From positions 9,802,501-9,866,500 of the forward strand of contig NZ_AP023356.1 in NCBI RefSeq assembly GCF_018324205.1: a DNA stretch of 64,000 bases, written 5' to 3'. Every line of letters starts with the position of its first letter. Position 1 is the stretch's first letter. The DNA comes from Actinoplanes ianthinogenes (lineage in GTDB: Bacteria > Actinomycetota > Actinomycetes > Mycobacteriales > Micromonosporaceae). A program made the translations under genes and the position numbers. Shown piece by piece: positions 43,695 to 53,277 of the stretch. The notes under the pieces were generated by a model. The model was given only the letters and a program-made list of their open reading frames with translations, was not told the DNA's origin and ran no database searches.

Positions 43695-43714
43695 TCTCCG
43701 AAGGGAAGCGCCCC

Positions 43715-45148
43715 ATGTACCAGCAGGAGCAGTCGCACGACGTCGCCGGCCGCGGGCTCGGCGTCGCCACCTTCGTCATCGCCCTGGCCCGGTTCATCGT
43801 CGTGCTGGACGGCACGATCATGATCGTCGCCCTGCCGAGCATCCAGAACTCGCTGCACATCACCCTCTCGAACCTGAACTGGGTGATCAATTCCTACGCG
43901 CTGACCTTCGGTGGACTGATGCTCGTCGCCGGGCGCGCCGGCGACCGTTACGGCCGCAAGAGCGTGTTCCGGGTGGGGCTGGTGCTCTTCGGCGCGGCCT
44001 CGCTGGCCGGCGGGCTCGCCACCGACGGCGCCACGCTGATCGCCTGCCGTGCCGTGCAGGGCATCGGCGCCGCACTGGCCACGCCCGGCGCGCTGTCGCT
44101 GCTGGTCAGCACGTTCCCCGAGGGCAGGGCGCGGTCCAAGGCGCTCGGCCTGTACGGCGCCGCGACCGCGCTCGCGGCGGTGCTGGGCCTGCTCGCCGGC
44201 GGGGTGCTGACCACCTACGTCGGCTGGCGCTGGGTGCTGTTCGTCAACGTCCCGATCGTGCTCGCCATCCTGCTGGGCGTCGGCCGGCTGGTGGAGCCCG
44301 CGCTGGAACGGATCCGGATCGACATCCCGGGCGCGCTCGCCGGCACGCTCGGGGTCGGCGCGCTGATCTTCGGCGTGAACCGGGTCGGTGAGCACGGCTG
44401 GAGTGACGCCATCGTGACCGCGTGCCTCGCCGGTGCGGTCGTCCTGCTGATCCTGTTCGTGATCGCGCAGCGGACCAGCCCGGCGCCGATGATCCCGCGC
44501 GAGGTGCTCACCGACCCCGGCCGGGTCGGTGCGAACGTCGTCACCTTCATCCAGTCCGCCGGCATGTTCACCACGTACTTCTTCCTGACCCTCTACATGC
44601 AGGACGTCCTGGGGTATTCGGCACTGCGGACCGGCCTGATGTATCTGCCGTTCGCCGTCGGCTCCGGCCTCGGGGCGGGCGGCATCGGCCCCCGTCTGCT
44701 GAGCCGCCTCCCGGAACGTGCCGCGCTGTCGGCCGGCCTGCTGGTCGCGGCGGCCGGCACCGGGTGGCTGTGCCTGCTCACACCGGACTCCAGCATCTTC
44801 ACCGTGCTGATCCCGGCGTCGGTGGTCACCGGCGCCGGGATCGGGATCGTCGCCACCACCGCCACCAGCATCGGCGTGCGCGGCATCGACAGTTCCGAGG
44901 CGGGCATCGGGTCGGCGATGCTGACCGCCGGTGGGCAGGTCGGCGGCGCGCTCGGGCTGGCCGTGCTGGCCACCGTGGCGGCCACCACGACCCGGCACGC
45001 CGCCGCCGGCGGACACACCATGCGGGAGGCGCTGACCACCGGCTACCTCGCCGGCTTCGCGATCGCGGTCGGCCTCTACCTGCTGTGCGTCCTGATCACT
45101 TTCCTCACCGTACGACCGGCGACCGCGGCGCGAGCGGCGGCGGGGTGA
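43715..45148 (+). CDS. MFS drug-efflux transporter, 14-helix DHA2 (EmrB/QacA) type
   Basis: This is a 477-residue membrane protein from ATG 43715 with AAGGGA eight bases ahead. Motif D1 is seen as FIVVLDGTIMIVALPSIQ in helix 1, motif A as GGLMLVAGRAGDRYGRKSVF, and motif C-like glycine/proline spacing in TPGALSLLVST. Length and the number of hydrophobic segments fit 14 helices. Such pumps export drugs or cationic compounds using the proton gradient. The MarR gene next door and the intervening operator indicate substrate-induced expression. Confidence 0.92.
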   Translation: MYQQEQSHDVAGRGLGVATFVIALARFIVVLDGTIMIVALPSIQNSLHITLSNLNWVINSYALTFGGLMLVAGRAGDRYGRKSVFRVGLVLFGAASLAGGLATDGATLIACRAVQGIGAALATPGALSLLVSTFPEGRARSKALGLYGAATALAAVLGLLAGGVLTTYVGWRWVLFVNVPIVLAILLGVGRLVEPALERIRIDIPGALAGTLGVGALIFGVNRVGEHGWSDAIVTACLAGAVVLLILFVIAQRTSPAPMIPREVLTDPGRVGANVVTFIQSAGMFTTYFFLTLYMQDVLGYSALRTGLMYLPFAVGSGLGAGGIGPRLLSRLPERAALSAGLLVAAAGTGWLCLLTPDSSIFTVLIPASVVTGAGIGIVATTATSIGVRGIDSSEAGIGSAMLTAGGQVGGALGLAVLATVAATTTRHAAAGGHTMREALTTGYLAGFAIAVGLYLLCVLITFLTVRPATAARAAAG

Positions 45149-45169
45149 CCGGTCGGTTAAGGTCGGCGC

Positions 45170-46312
45170 GTGCCCATCCCGCCGCGGTGGCGCCTGTTCG
45201 ACGAGTCGTCCGGTGCCACCCTCACCGACTGCATCGAGATCGACGGTCTCTTCACCGATCGCGTCTTTCCCGCCGAGCCGCTCTACGAGCGATACACCCT
45301 GGTGAGCTGCACCCCGTCCGGAGCCCTGCGTGCCGCGATCGACGGCACCGGGCCGGACTGGCTGGGCACCGTGATCGTCGACGGCGTCCACGATCCCTGC
45401 CCGCCCGTGTGCCGGGAGTGCGCCTACACGATGGAGGAGCTGCTCGACGTCCGTGTCGTCGGGCACCGGCCGGCCGCGGACGGATCCGGTCTCGTCGACG
45501 TCGAGCTCGACGGCCATCGGCACGACGACGAGAACAACCAGAACGGCACCGTCGCACCCGCTGTCACGGGTTATCGCTTGCACAGCGGCGATGCGCCGGT
45601 CGGCGGGTGCCGGGACATCGTCGGGCTGTTCCACGAGCGGCCGGCGGTCTGGCCGCCGGGTCCGCCGGTCACCCTGCGGGGCTGCCGTCCCGGGCTCAGC
45701 GGGCTGATCAGGGCCGAGTTGGCGCACGTCCGGGTCGACGGCACGGTGCACGAGATGTCCTGGGAGCATCGGGTGTTCGGCACCGTCCTGTCCACCCGCC
45801 CGTCCACGCTCGGCGACGGCCTGGTCGACGTCGAGCTCGACGCGCGGATCCCCGAGCCGCTGGCCGCCGGTGACCGCCCGATCTTCGACATGTGGCGGGC
45901 CGGTGGTCCGGCCGAGCGCAACCGGTGGGCCGCGCTCGGCCGCGGCGACCGCCGGCTGTGGATCAACGCCGCCGCGATGCACCGCATCCGCACTCCGGAC
46001 AAGCCCGCGGGGACCGTCTACCACCTGGACGGCCGGCACATCACCGATGTCGACGCCTTCTACTGCGCGCTCGGCGAGGCGATCAACGGGCCGGGCGGCT
46101 CGTTCGGCGGCGATCTGTTCTGGCTGCACGAGAACGCGGCCACCGGGGACGGCGGCGCCACCCCCGGTTTCCGGCTGATCTGGCACGACGCCGAGGTCGC
46201 TCGCACCCATCTGGTGCCGGGTTACGACCGGATGACCTTACGCCCCGCCGTCACCTTCGACGATCTGGTCGGTTACCTCCGCCACGAAGGCGTCCAGCTC
46301 GAACTGCGATAG
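45170..46312 (+). CDS. Barstar-family protein with long N-terminal region
   Basis: This is a 380-residue protein from GTG 45170. The last 95 residues have the barstar fold pattern: YHLDGRHITDVDAFYCALGE, GPGGSFGG, then VTFDDLVGYLRHEGVQLELR. In classical barstar the inhibitor helix contains two key aspartates (D35, D39); here the matching helix reads GGDLFWLHE, so the first Asp seems replaced by Phe. The N-terminal 285 residues contain two related beta segments, each with GLVDVELD, and conserved Cys (CPPVCREC). No barnase-type RNase is adjacent. It may be an orphan immunity protein or serve a different role. Confidence 0.75.
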   Translation: MPIPPRWRLFDESSGATLTDCIEIDGLFTDRVFPAEPLYERYTLVSCTPSGALRAAIDGTGPDWLGTVIVDGVHDPCPPVCRECAYTMEELLDVRVVGHRPAADGSGLVDVELDGHRHDDENNQNGTVAPAVTGYRLHSGDAPVGGCRDIVGLFHERPAVWPPGPPVTLRGCRPGLSGLIRAELAHVRVDGTVHEMSWEHRVFGTVLSTRPSTLGDGLVDVELDARIPEPLAAGDRPIFDMWRAGGPAERNRWAALGRGDRRLWINAAAMHRIRTPDKPAGTVYHLDGRHITDVDAFYCALGEAINGPGGSFGGDLFWLHENAATGDGGATPGFRLIWHDAEVARTHLVPGYDRMTLRPAVTFDDLVGYLRHEGVQLELR

Positions 46313-46326
46313 GACCGTTCCCCTCA

Positions 46327-47550
46327 CTACAGCCGGAACGGATTGCTGGTGAGGGCGGCGAGCAGGAACCAGGCCGTGGCGCCGGTGTGCGGGCTGGCGT
46401 AATAGAGGTCGCCGAACCCGGTGTCGAGGCCGTCGCTGGACGCCGCCGGGATGCCACGCCCGTCTCCCACCGGCGTGGTGGCCTGCGCCTGCTGGATGTT
46501 CCATAGTTGCCGCCGCGCGAGCAGATCGTCGCCCTTGGCCTCCCGGACCCGCAGGGCCAGCGCCGTGTGCGCCGTGCCCTCCAGCCACACCTTGCTGACG
46601 TCGGTGTTGCTGAAGCTCACCCCGGAGATCCCCGCGTCCCGCGCGGCCAGCTGGTCCAGCACCCACGTCACCGACCGGCGGTACCGATCGTCCAGCGTGG
46701 CCAGGTACGCCCAGGTCTGCACGTCCTCCGGGATCGGGTTGCGGTTGGTGGTGACACCGTCCGGGTCGGTGCCGGTCCACAGGTGGCCGCCCGCCCGGTC
46801 CCGCATGGCGGCGACGAAGCCGAACGCCGCCCGGGCCCGGGCCCGCCACACGCGGTCGCCGGTGAGCCGGGCGAGCATCGCGAAGAACGCGCCGACGTCG
46901 ATGTTGTGCTCGGTCGCCTTGAAGGTGAGCGGCTGGTCGGCGGCGGACCGGCCACCGGTGTAGCCGTACGGCGCGCGGACGCCGTCCCAGGTGTGTTCCT
47001 GGATCCAGGCCGCCTCCCGCAGGGCCCCGGTCAGGAACCGGCGCTTCCCGGTGTGCGCGTACAGGTGGACGAGCGCCATACCCACCCAGGCCTGGTTGCC
47101 GGTGTACGCCGCCGGTGAGCCGATCTCCAGACTGTCCGCCTGGTAGGAGGCCCGGGTACGCCCGTCCCCGATCGGGTCGTGCCGCTGGACGTGGAGCAGC
47201 GTGTCACCGAGCACGGTGGCGCGCCGGACGTCCTCGGCGGTCCCCCGCGCCAGCCAGGCCATGATGATCAGTGCGTCGTCGTACAGAAAAGAACTGATGA
47301 AGGTCTCGAAGAAGCCACCGGTGTAACTGCGCGGAACCCGCAACGCGTCACCGGCGCCGTACTCGTCGAACTTGGTGTCGAGGAAGTCGAAGGCCTTGCG
47401 GACGGCGGTGGTGCTCGCGCCGCGCATCCAGGCCGGTGACGCCGCCCAGCTCGGGCTGGGCAGCATCGCGCCGGTCAGGAACGCGGTGAAGGCGCTGGAG
47501 GCGCCGACGAGCAGTGCCCGCCGGTCACGAGCGAAGGCTTGCTGCGACAT
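46327..47550 (-). CDS. Secreted alpha/alpha-barrel glycosidase-like protein
   Basis: This is a 407-residue protein starting MSQQAFARDRRALLVGASSA, a Tat-type signal (cleavage near SWA at 36). The mature part is a repeated helix-pair pattern: FSNTDVSKVWLEGTAHTALAL, YTGNQAWVGMALVHLYAHTG, TEHNIDVGAFFAMLARLTGD, PEDVQTWAYLATLDDRYRRS. This is the look of six-hairpin (alpha/alpha)6 enzymes acting on sugars. No family number is assigned. The ATG is 7 bp after the GH20 stop, so it is the last gene of the amino-sugar operon and probably handles the same polymer. Confidence 0.75.
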   Translation of the reverse strand: MSQQAFARDRRALLVGASSAFTAFLTGAMLPSPSWAASPAWMRGASTTAVRKAFDFLDTKFDEYGAGDALRVPRSYTGGFFETFISSFLYDDALIIMAWLARGTAEDVRRATVLGDTLLHVQRHDPIGDGRTRASYQADSLEIGSPAAYTGNQAWVGMALVHLYAHTGKRRFLTGALREAAWIQEHTWDGVRAPYGYTGGRSAADQPLTFKATEHNIDVGAFFAMLARLTGDRVWRARARAAFGFVAAMRDRAGGHLWTGTDPDGVTTNRNPIPEDVQTWAYLATLDDRYRRSVTWVLDQLAARDAGISGVSFSNTDVSKVWLEGTAHTALALRVREAKGDDLLARRQLWNIQQAQATTPVGDGRGIPAASSDGLDTGFGDLYYASPHTGATAWFLLAALTSNPFRL

Positions 47551-47557
47551 GGGGTCC

Positions 47558-49168
47558 TCACGTCTGGCTGATGTTCGCGACGAGGTGGGCGATGTGCACG
47601 GTGCGCTGCTGGCGGGTCTGCGGGCGGCCGGGTACGCCGGGCCGCTTCTGCCAGGGCAGCGGTCCGTCGGCGCGGCGGTACTCGACCCCGAGCGCGTCGA
47701 GGCGGGCCAGGTGCCGGTCAAGGCGGGCCTCGAACTCGGCGAAGTCCCGCTCGCCGGTGGTCCAGAGCACCTCGGCCACCGCGCACAGGCGCGGGAAGGC
47801 GAGGTAGTCGACGGCGCGCGGCGAGTCGGCGTGCTCGGTCCAGATGTTGGCCTGGCCGCCGAGCACGTGCCGGGCCTGCTCCGGGGTGAGCTGGGCGGGG
47901 ACCGGCTCGAACGCGTAGACGTCGCGCAGGGTCAGCGGGATGGCGACCGGGATCGGCTCGTCCGGCGACTCGGACTGGCGGTAATCGAGGTAGACCAGGT
48001 CGTCGGGGCAGGCGACCACGTCGTGACCGCGGCGGGCGGCGGCGACCGCGCCGGTCATGCCGCGCCAGGACGCGACGGTGGCGGACGGCCCGAGGTCGCC
48101 CTCGAGGATCTCGTCCCAGCCGAACAGCCGCCGGCCGGCCGCGGTCAGGTGGGCGTCGAGCCGCCCGATGAACCAGGACTGAAGCTGCTCCGCGCCGGTC
48201 AGGCCGAGCTCGGCCATCCGCCGGCCGGTACGCTCGTCGGCCCGCCACTGGTCGCGCGGGCACTCGTCGCCGCCGACGCCGATCCAGCGGGACGGGAACA
48301 GCTCCATGACCTCGTCCAGCACGCCGGTGAAGAAGTCGACCGTGGACTCCTCGGCGTTGAGCACGTCGGTGCTGATGCCCCAGCGCGTCCAGACCTCGAC
48401 GGGCCGTCCGGTCACCCCCAGCTCCGGGTAAGCGGCCAGGGCGGCCCGCACGTGCCCCGGACTCTCGATCTCCGGCACCACGGTGATGAAGCGCTCCGCC
48501 GCGTAGGCGACGATCTCCCGGACGTCCTCCTGGGTGTAGAACCCGCCGTGCGGCCGGCCGTCGCCGGGCGCGGTACGCACCGCACCGACCTGGCTCTCCC
48601 GTCGCCACGCGCCGACCTCGGTGAGCCGCGGATACCGCTTGATCTCCAGCCGCCAGCCCTGGTCGTCGGTCAGGTGCCAGTGCAGCGTGTTGAGCCGGTG
48701 CAGCGCCATCAGGTCGATGAAGCGCAGCACGTCGTGCTTGGGCATGAAGTGCCGGGCGACGTCGAGCATCGCCCCCCGCCAGCCGAACCGCGGCTCGTCC
48801 ACGATCCGCACGGCCGGAATCGCCCAGCGCTGCCCGGCCACGTGCGAGCGCCGGTAGATCTCCGGTGGCAGCAGCTGGAGCAGGGCCTGGCAGCCGTAGA
48901 AGACGCCGGCCGCGGTCCCCCCTTCGATGGTCACCTGGTTCGCGGTGACTTGCAGCCGGTAGGCCTCGGGGCCAAGATCGTCGGACAGATAAAGAAGTAC
49001 GTTGCCCGATTTATCAGCACATAGCGGTAGGCCCGTAGCGGGGCGCAGCGCCTGCTGCAGCCAGGCGAGGACGCCGCCGAGCTGGTCAGGAGCGGAAACG
49101 GTGGTGTCGTGGTCCAGGACTAGCTCTCCGTCGCATGCCTCGATGGAGAGCGGGCGCGGGATCAACAA
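47558..49168 (-). CDS. GH20 beta-N-acetylhexosaminidase
   Basis: The 536-residue product is read from TTG 49168 (LLIPRPLSIEACDGELVLD); the next TTG at 49165 is equally possible and no ATG fits. The N-terminal GH20b domain (about 1-120) precedes the TIM barrel. The barrel shows GWRGAMLDVARHFMPKHDVL, LHWHLTDDQGWRLEIK, VPEIESPGHVRAAL and the catalytic Asp-Glu pair in WIGVGGDECPRDQW; in this family the substrate N-acetyl group assists hydrolysis. No signal peptide is present, so it would act on imported chitobiose-like sugars in the cytoplasm. It starts 8 bp after the permease stop. Confidence 0.93.
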   Translation of the reverse strand: MLIPRPLSIEACDGELVLDHDTTVSAPDQLGGVLAWLQQALRPATGLPLCADKSGNVLLYLSDDLGPEAYRLQVTANQVTIEGGTAAGVFYGCQALLQLLPPEIYRRSHVAGQRWAIPAVRIVDEPRFGWRGAMLDVARHFMPKHDVLRFIDLMALHRLNTLHWHLTDDQGWRLEIKRYPRLTEVGAWRRESQVGAVRTAPGDGRPHGGFYTQEDVREIVAYAAERFITVVPEIESPGHVRAALAAYPELGVTGRPVEVWTRWGISTDVLNAEESTVDFFTGVLDEVMELFPSRWIGVGGDECPRDQWRADERTGRRMAELGLTGAEQLQSWFIGRLDAHLTAAGRRLFGWDEILEGDLGPSATVASWRGMTGAVAAARRGHDVVACPDDLVYLDYRQSESPDEPIPVAIPLTLRDVYAFEPVPAQLTPEQARHVLGGQANIWTEHADSPRAVDYLAFPRLCAVAEVLWTTGERDFAEFEARLDRHLARLDALGVEYRRADGPLPWQKRPGVPGRPQTRQQRTVHIAHLVANISQT

Positions 49169-49176
49169 GGTGGAAC

Positions 49177-50001
49177 CTAGCCCTTCACGGCGCCGGCGGA
49201 CATCCCGGCGACGAGGTTGCGCTGGATGATCAGGAAGAAGACGATGACCGGCAGGGAGAACAGGACCGAGGCGGCCATCTGCCCGCCGAAGTCGGTGCCG
49301 GTGTACGGGTTGGTGAACGAGGCCAGCCACACCGGCAGCGTGTAGCGGCTCTGGTCCTGCATGAACGTGTAGGCGAACAGGTAGTCGTTCCAGGCGGCGA
49401 TGAACGAGAAGATGCCGGTCGCGATGACGCCCGGGGCGACCAGCGGGAACAGCACCCGGGTGAGCACGCCCCAGGTGGTGGCCCCGTCGATGTGCGCGGC
49501 CTCCTCGATCTCCACCGGGATGGCCACGAAGAACCCGCGCATCACCCAGATCGAGAACGGCAGCACCGTCGCGACGTAGGCCAGGACCAGCGCCAGGTAC
49601 GTCCCGAGCAGGTCGAGGCCGTTGAACATGACGAACATCGGGATCAGCAGCGCGGTGCCGGGCAGCATCTGCACGGCCAGGATGACGACCATGATGGTGC
49701 GCCGGCCGCCGAACCGGAACCGGGACAGCGCCGCGGCCGCGAAGATGCCCAGCACGATCGAGAAGGCCACGGTGCAGGCCACCACGATCACGCTGTTGCG
49801 CAGGTTGACGAGGAACTGGTCCTGGGTGACCGCGGTGACGAAGTTGCTCAGGGTCGGGTGTTCAGGCACGAAGTGCGGGGTGGCGGTCATGACTTCGGGG
49901 CGCGGCTTGAACGCCGTGTTGACCATCCAGTAGACCGGGAAGATCCACACGAGGCAGAAGAGCACCGCGATGGTGTTGACCAGCCGGCGTCGGCGTGGCA
50001 T
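49177..50001 (-). CDS. Carbohydrate ABC transporter permease (MalG/DasC type)
   Basis: This is a 274-residue protein with six membrane helices. It begins with a basic stretch (MPRRRRLVNTIAVLFCLVWI). The EAA loop that contacts the ATPase is VEIEEAAHIDGATTWGVLTR VLFPL-like (about residues 175-200). The ATG overlaps the stop of the preceding permease by one base (TGATG). As usual for this transporter family in actinomycetes, no dedicated ATPase is encoded here; a shared MsiK-type ATPase elsewhere is expected. Confidence 0.9.
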   Translation of the reverse strand: MPRRRRLVNTIAVLFCLVWIFPVYWMVNTAFKPRPEVMTATPHFVPEHPTLSNFVTAVTQDQFLVNLRNSVIVVACTVAFSIVLGIFAAAALSRFRFGGRRTIMVVILAVQMLPGTALLIPMFVMFNGLDLLGTYLALVLAYVATVLPFSIWVMRGFFVAIPVEIEEAAHIDGATTWGVLTRVLFPLVAPGVIATGIFSFIAAWNDYLFAYTFMQDQSRYTLPVWLASFTNPYTGTDFGGQMAASVLFSLPVIVFFLIIQRNLVAGMSAGAVKG

Positions 50002-50978
50002 CAGAGGTCCTCCCCCGATCGCAGCAGGCGGCGGATGTAGACGGCGGTCAGCCCGAGCAGCAGCAGCGTGGTGACGACCGAGATGGCCGCGCCCTGTCCG
50101 ATGTGGAAGCCGACGAACGCCGTCTTGTAGGTGTAGACGCCGAGCGTCGAGGTGGCGTCGCCGGGACCGCCCCGGGAGATCAGCCAGATCTGGTTGAAGA
50201 CGTTGTAGTCCCAGATCACCGACAGGATGGTGACCAGCAGCAGGGTCGGCCGGATGTGGTTGAGCGTGACGATCCGGTAGACCGCGAGCTCGGTGGCGCC
50301 GTCGAGCCGCGCCGCCTCCTTGTACTCCTGCGGCACCTGCGTCTCAGCGGCGTTCACGGTCAGCGCGATGAACGGCACCGCCTGCCAGACGATCAGGAGC
50401 CAGATGCTCGCGTACGCACGAGCCGGGTCCTGTGCCCAGTTCAGGTCGGTGGTGTCCCCGAAGACGCGGAGCTGGTCGAGGAACCAGTTGACCACGCCGT
50501 ACCCGGGCTGGAAGAGCCAGTTCCAGACCAGGGACGAGGCCACGTTCGGCATCGCCCAGGCCACGATGAGCACCACGGTGACCGCGTACCGCATCGCCCG
50601 GCCGAGCCGGGTGAGCAGGTGCGAGACGCCCATCCCGATCAGCACGCTGCCGGCCACCATGGCCGCGGTGAACAGCACCGTGCGGACCAGCGACATCCAG
50701 AACGCGCTGTCGGCCAGCAGCTCGGTGTACTGGTCGATGCCGACGTAGTGGTACGTGCCGGTGAACAGCGTCCGCTGGTTGTAGTCGGTGAACGAGGTGA
50801 ACAGCAGGAAGCCGATCGGCGCGAGCGTCACGACGGCGAGCACCAGGCCCGCGGGGCTCAGCAGCCACAGCGGCGCGCGGGTGCGCCGGCGGCGGGACCC
50901 CGGGCCGGGCGGGGCCGATGCGGCCGGCGGGGCGCCGGCCGCATCACGAACCGTGGTGGTGACGGGCACGACGGTCAC
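50001..50978 (-). CDS. Carbohydrate ABC transporter permease (MalF/DasB type)
   Basis: This is a 325-residue protein from GTG 50978, overlapping the binding-protein stop as GTGA. A proline-rich cytoplasmic N terminus (about 1-40) precedes six membrane helices. TSFTDYNQRTLFTG follows helix 1 and the EAA loop is QVPQEYKEAARLDGATELAV. It forms the channel heterodimer with the next permease. The tight overlaps on both sides indicate coupled translation. Confidence 0.9.
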   Translation of the reverse strand: MTVVPVTTTVRDAAGAPPAASAPPGPGSRRRRTRAPLWLLSPAGLVLAVVTLAPIGFLLFTSFTDYNQRTLFTGTYHYVGIDQYTELLADSAFWMSLVRTVLFTAAMVAGSVLIGMGVSHLLTRLGRAMRYAVTVVLIVAWAMPNVASSLVWNWLFQPGYGVVNWFLDQLRVFGDTTDLNWAQDPARAYASIWLLIVWQAVPFIALTVNAAETQVPQEYKEAARLDGATELAVYRIVTLNHIRPTLLLVTILSVIWDYNVFNQIWLISRGGPGDATSTLGVYTYKTAFVGFHIGQGAAISVVTTLLLLGLTAVYIRRLLRSGEDL

Positions 50979-52306
50979 TTGCCGCCGTTGAGGGTGGTCT
51001 CCAGGTGCGAGTCGAACTCCTTGCCGGCGTCGGCGGGCGACTTGGCGCCGGAGGCGATCGCGGAGAACACCTGGTTGATGCTCTTGTCGCCCTCCAGGGT
51101 GGGCCACTGCGCGGCGGCCGGGGTGGCCTTGGAGTTCAGGGCGGCGGTGAAGAAGCCCTTCTTCTGCTCGTCGAGGCTGGGCTGGGCGGCCTGGATGCCC
51201 TCGGTGCTGTTCGGGATCCAGCCGTCGTTGCCGAAGACGTTCTTGTCCTGCACGGCCGGGCTGGCGGCGATCTTCACCCACTGCAGGGCCAGTTCCTGGG
51301 TGTCACTCTTGGTGGCGATGCCCCAGTCGGAACCGCCGAGCATCACGGGCTGCGCCTTGCCGGACAGGCCGGGCAGGGGGAACGTACCCAGGTCCTCGGG
51401 TTTGATCTTGGGGTTGGCCTTCTGGATCAGGCCCAGCGAGCCGGTCGTCGACAGGATGGCCGAGGTCTTGCCGTCGGCGAACACCTGGTTCTGGTCCGGG
51501 GTGATGGTGTCGATCGCCTGCGACGCCTTGCTGGAGTACGTGTTCTGGAACGTCTTGAAGTCGTTCAGGCCCTTCTGCCCGGCCGGGGTGGAGAAGCCGC
51601 CCTTCCAGGTGCCGCCCTCGCTGGTGGCGATGTCGCCGCCGGCGTCCCACATGAACTGCAGGCCGGCGAACCAGTACTGCCCCGGCATGTAGAACGGGGA
51701 GAAGTCGGCGGCCGAGTTCTTCGCCTTGACCTTGTCCAGGGCGGCGGTCAGCTCGGCGTACGTGGTGGGCGCCGTGGTGACCCCGGCGGCGGCCCAGGTC
51801 TTCTTGTTGTAGATGACCGCGCGGGCGCCGGCGAACCCGGGCACCGCGTACAGCGCCTTGTCGACGGTGGCCGGCTCCTCGAGGCCGGCGAGCCAGTTGC
51901 GGCCCTGCCTCAGATCGTCCCTGTACGGCGTGAGGTCGAGCAGCCCGCCGTTGGCGGCGAAGCCCGGCACCTGGGTGTTGCCCAGGTCCAGCACGTCCGG
52001 GGTCCCGGAGGTGGAGAGCGCCGTACTAATCTTGGTGGTGATCCCCTCCCACTGCTGGATCTGCACGTCCACCTGCGCGCCGGTGGCCTGGGTGAACTGG
52101 TCGTTGATGGCCTTGACGGTGGCCTCGGTGTAGTCGCCGTCCATGATCCAGACGGTGAGCGTCTTGCCCTCGCCCCGGGTGTTCGGAACCGTCTTGGGCG
52201 AGCCGTCGTCACCGCCCGACGAGGTGCCGCCGCCACCGCAGGCGGCCAGGGTCAAAAGCGTCGCGGTACAGAGTGCAACTGTTCCGATGTACCGACGTCT
52301 GCGCAT
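50975..52306 (-). CDS. Extracellular sugar-binding lipoprotein of the ABC importer
   Basis: This is a 443-residue protein from ATG 52306, with the strong site GAGGAG seven bases ahead. The lipobox is LTLAAC at about residue 23, followed by a Gly/Ser linker. Family 1 solute-binding features are TLTVWIMDGDYTEATVKAIN, DVLDLGNTQVPGFAANGGLL, YAVPGFAGARAVIYNKKTWA and MLGGSDWGIATKSDTQELAL. By context (GH20, BadF kinase, RpiR regulator) it probably binds chitobiose or another N-acetylated amino sugar. It is preceded closely by the RpiR gene on the same strand. Confidence 0.92.
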   Translation of the reverse strand: MRRRRYIGTVALCTATLLTLAACGGGGTSSGGDDGSPKTVPNTRGEGKTLTVWIMDGDYTEATVKAINDQFTQATGAQVDVQIQQWEGITTKISTALSTSGTPDVLDLGNTQVPGFAANGGLLDLTPYRDDLRQGRNWLAGLEEPATVDKALYAVPGFAGARAVIYNKKTWAAAGVTTAPTTYAELTAALDKVKAKNSAADFSPFYMPGQYWFAGLQFMWDAGGDIATSEGGTWKGGFSTPAGQKGLNDFKTFQNTYSSKASQAIDTITPDQNQVFADGKTSAILSTTGSLGLIQKANPKIKPEDLGTFPLPGLSGKAQPVMLGGSDWGIATKSDTQELALQWVKIAASPAVQDKNVFGNDGWIPNSTEGIQAAQPSLDEQKKGFFTAALNSKATPAAAQWPTLEGDKSINQVFSAIASGAKSPADAGKEFDSHLETTLNGGK

Positions 52307-52339
52307 CAAAATTCTCCTCAGGAAGGGGTGTGGCGACAT

Positions 52340-53269
52340 TCAGTTCTTCGCCCGGCCCCGGTTGCGGGTCGGGCTCTTCTCGGGAAGCCGGTGGGCGTCG
52401 ACGGCGCGACCGGTCACCTCGAACGCCTCGGCGGTCCGTTCGTAGGTGCGCTGGGCGACCGCGACATAGATCATGTCGAGGATCAGCAGCTGGGAGTGCA
52501 GGGCGGAGAGGGCGGCCAGGCGGAACGTGGTCTCCTGCACCGACGTGGTGAAGACGACGTCGGCGACCTCGGCCAGCGGCGACCGGCTGTGGCTGGTCAG
52601 CGCGACGGTCAGCGCGCCGTGGTCGGCGGCCTCGGCCAGGGTCTCGATCACCTCGCGGGTGCGGCCGGAGTGCGACAGGCCGATCGCCACGTCACCGGGC
52701 AGCAGCAGCGCGGCGTTGGTCAGCGCGGTGTGCGAGTCGGCCCGGTGCCAGATCGGCACCCGGATCCGCTCCAGGCGGAACGCCATCTCCCGGGCGCTCG
52801 TCCCGCTGCTGCCCAGCCCGAAGATCTCCACCCGGCCGGCGCCGGCGATCGCGGCGGCGACCCGCTCCACGGAGGCCATGTCGAGCCCGGCCGCGGTGTC
52901 CTGGATGGCGCGGGTGTCGGCCGCGGTGACCACGCTGAGCACGTTGGTGAGCGGGTCGCCCGGGGCGATGTCGCCGCTGATGTCGGTCTCCCAGCGGGCC
53001 TGCTCGGCGCGGCCGGTCTCGGTGGCGATCGCGACCCGCAGGTTCGCATACCCCTTGAAACCCAGGGTGCGGCTGAACCGGGTCACCGTCGCGGTCGACG
53101 TGCCGGAGCGCTCGGCCAGGTCGATGATGCTGGCGTGCGCCGCCGTCTCCGGATCGTCGAGGATCGTCTCGGCAATCCGCGCCAGGGCCTCCGGCATGCC
53201 CGGCCCCTCGATCCGGAGCCGGCCGAGCAGTCCGCCGCTTTCACCCGTCACGTTGGTCATCCTTTTCAT
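52340..53269 (-). CDS. MurR/RpiR-family regulator with SIS domain
   Basis: The product is about 309 residues from ATG 53269; ATG 53260 is an alternative. The N-terminal HTH_6 domain has ASIIDLAERSGTSTATVTRF SRTLG-type sequence (about 50-75). The C-terminal SIS domain binds phosphosugars: RVEIFGLGSSGTSAREMAF, VAIGLSHSGRTREVIETLAE and TSHSRSPLAEVADVVF. It should sense a phosphorylated amino sugar made by the kinase encoded on the other side of the operator. It lies 33 bp before the binding-protein gene and may be co-transcribed with it. Confidence 0.9.
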   Translation of the reverse strand: MKRMTNVTGESGGLLGRLRIEGPGMPEALARIAETILDDPETAAHASIIDLAERSGTSTATVTRFSRTLGFKGYANLRVAIATETGRAEQARWETDISGDIAPGDPLTNVLSVVTAADTRAIQDTAAGLDMASVERVAAAIAGAGRVEIFGLGSSGTSAREMAFRLERIRVPIWHRADSHTALTNAALLLPGDVAIGLSHSGRTREVIETLAEAADHGALTVALTSHSRSPLAEVADVVFTTSVQETTFRLAALSALHSQLLILDMIYVAVAQRTYERTAEAFEVTGRAVDAHRLPEKSPTRNRGRAKN

Positions 53270-53277
53270 CGCCTGCT

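Noticed and set aside
42476-46210. 1244-codon leftward open frame
   Set aside because: It runs antisense to the orphan gene, the MFS pump and the barstar-family gene, and its sequence is low-complexity Arg/Gly/Gln.
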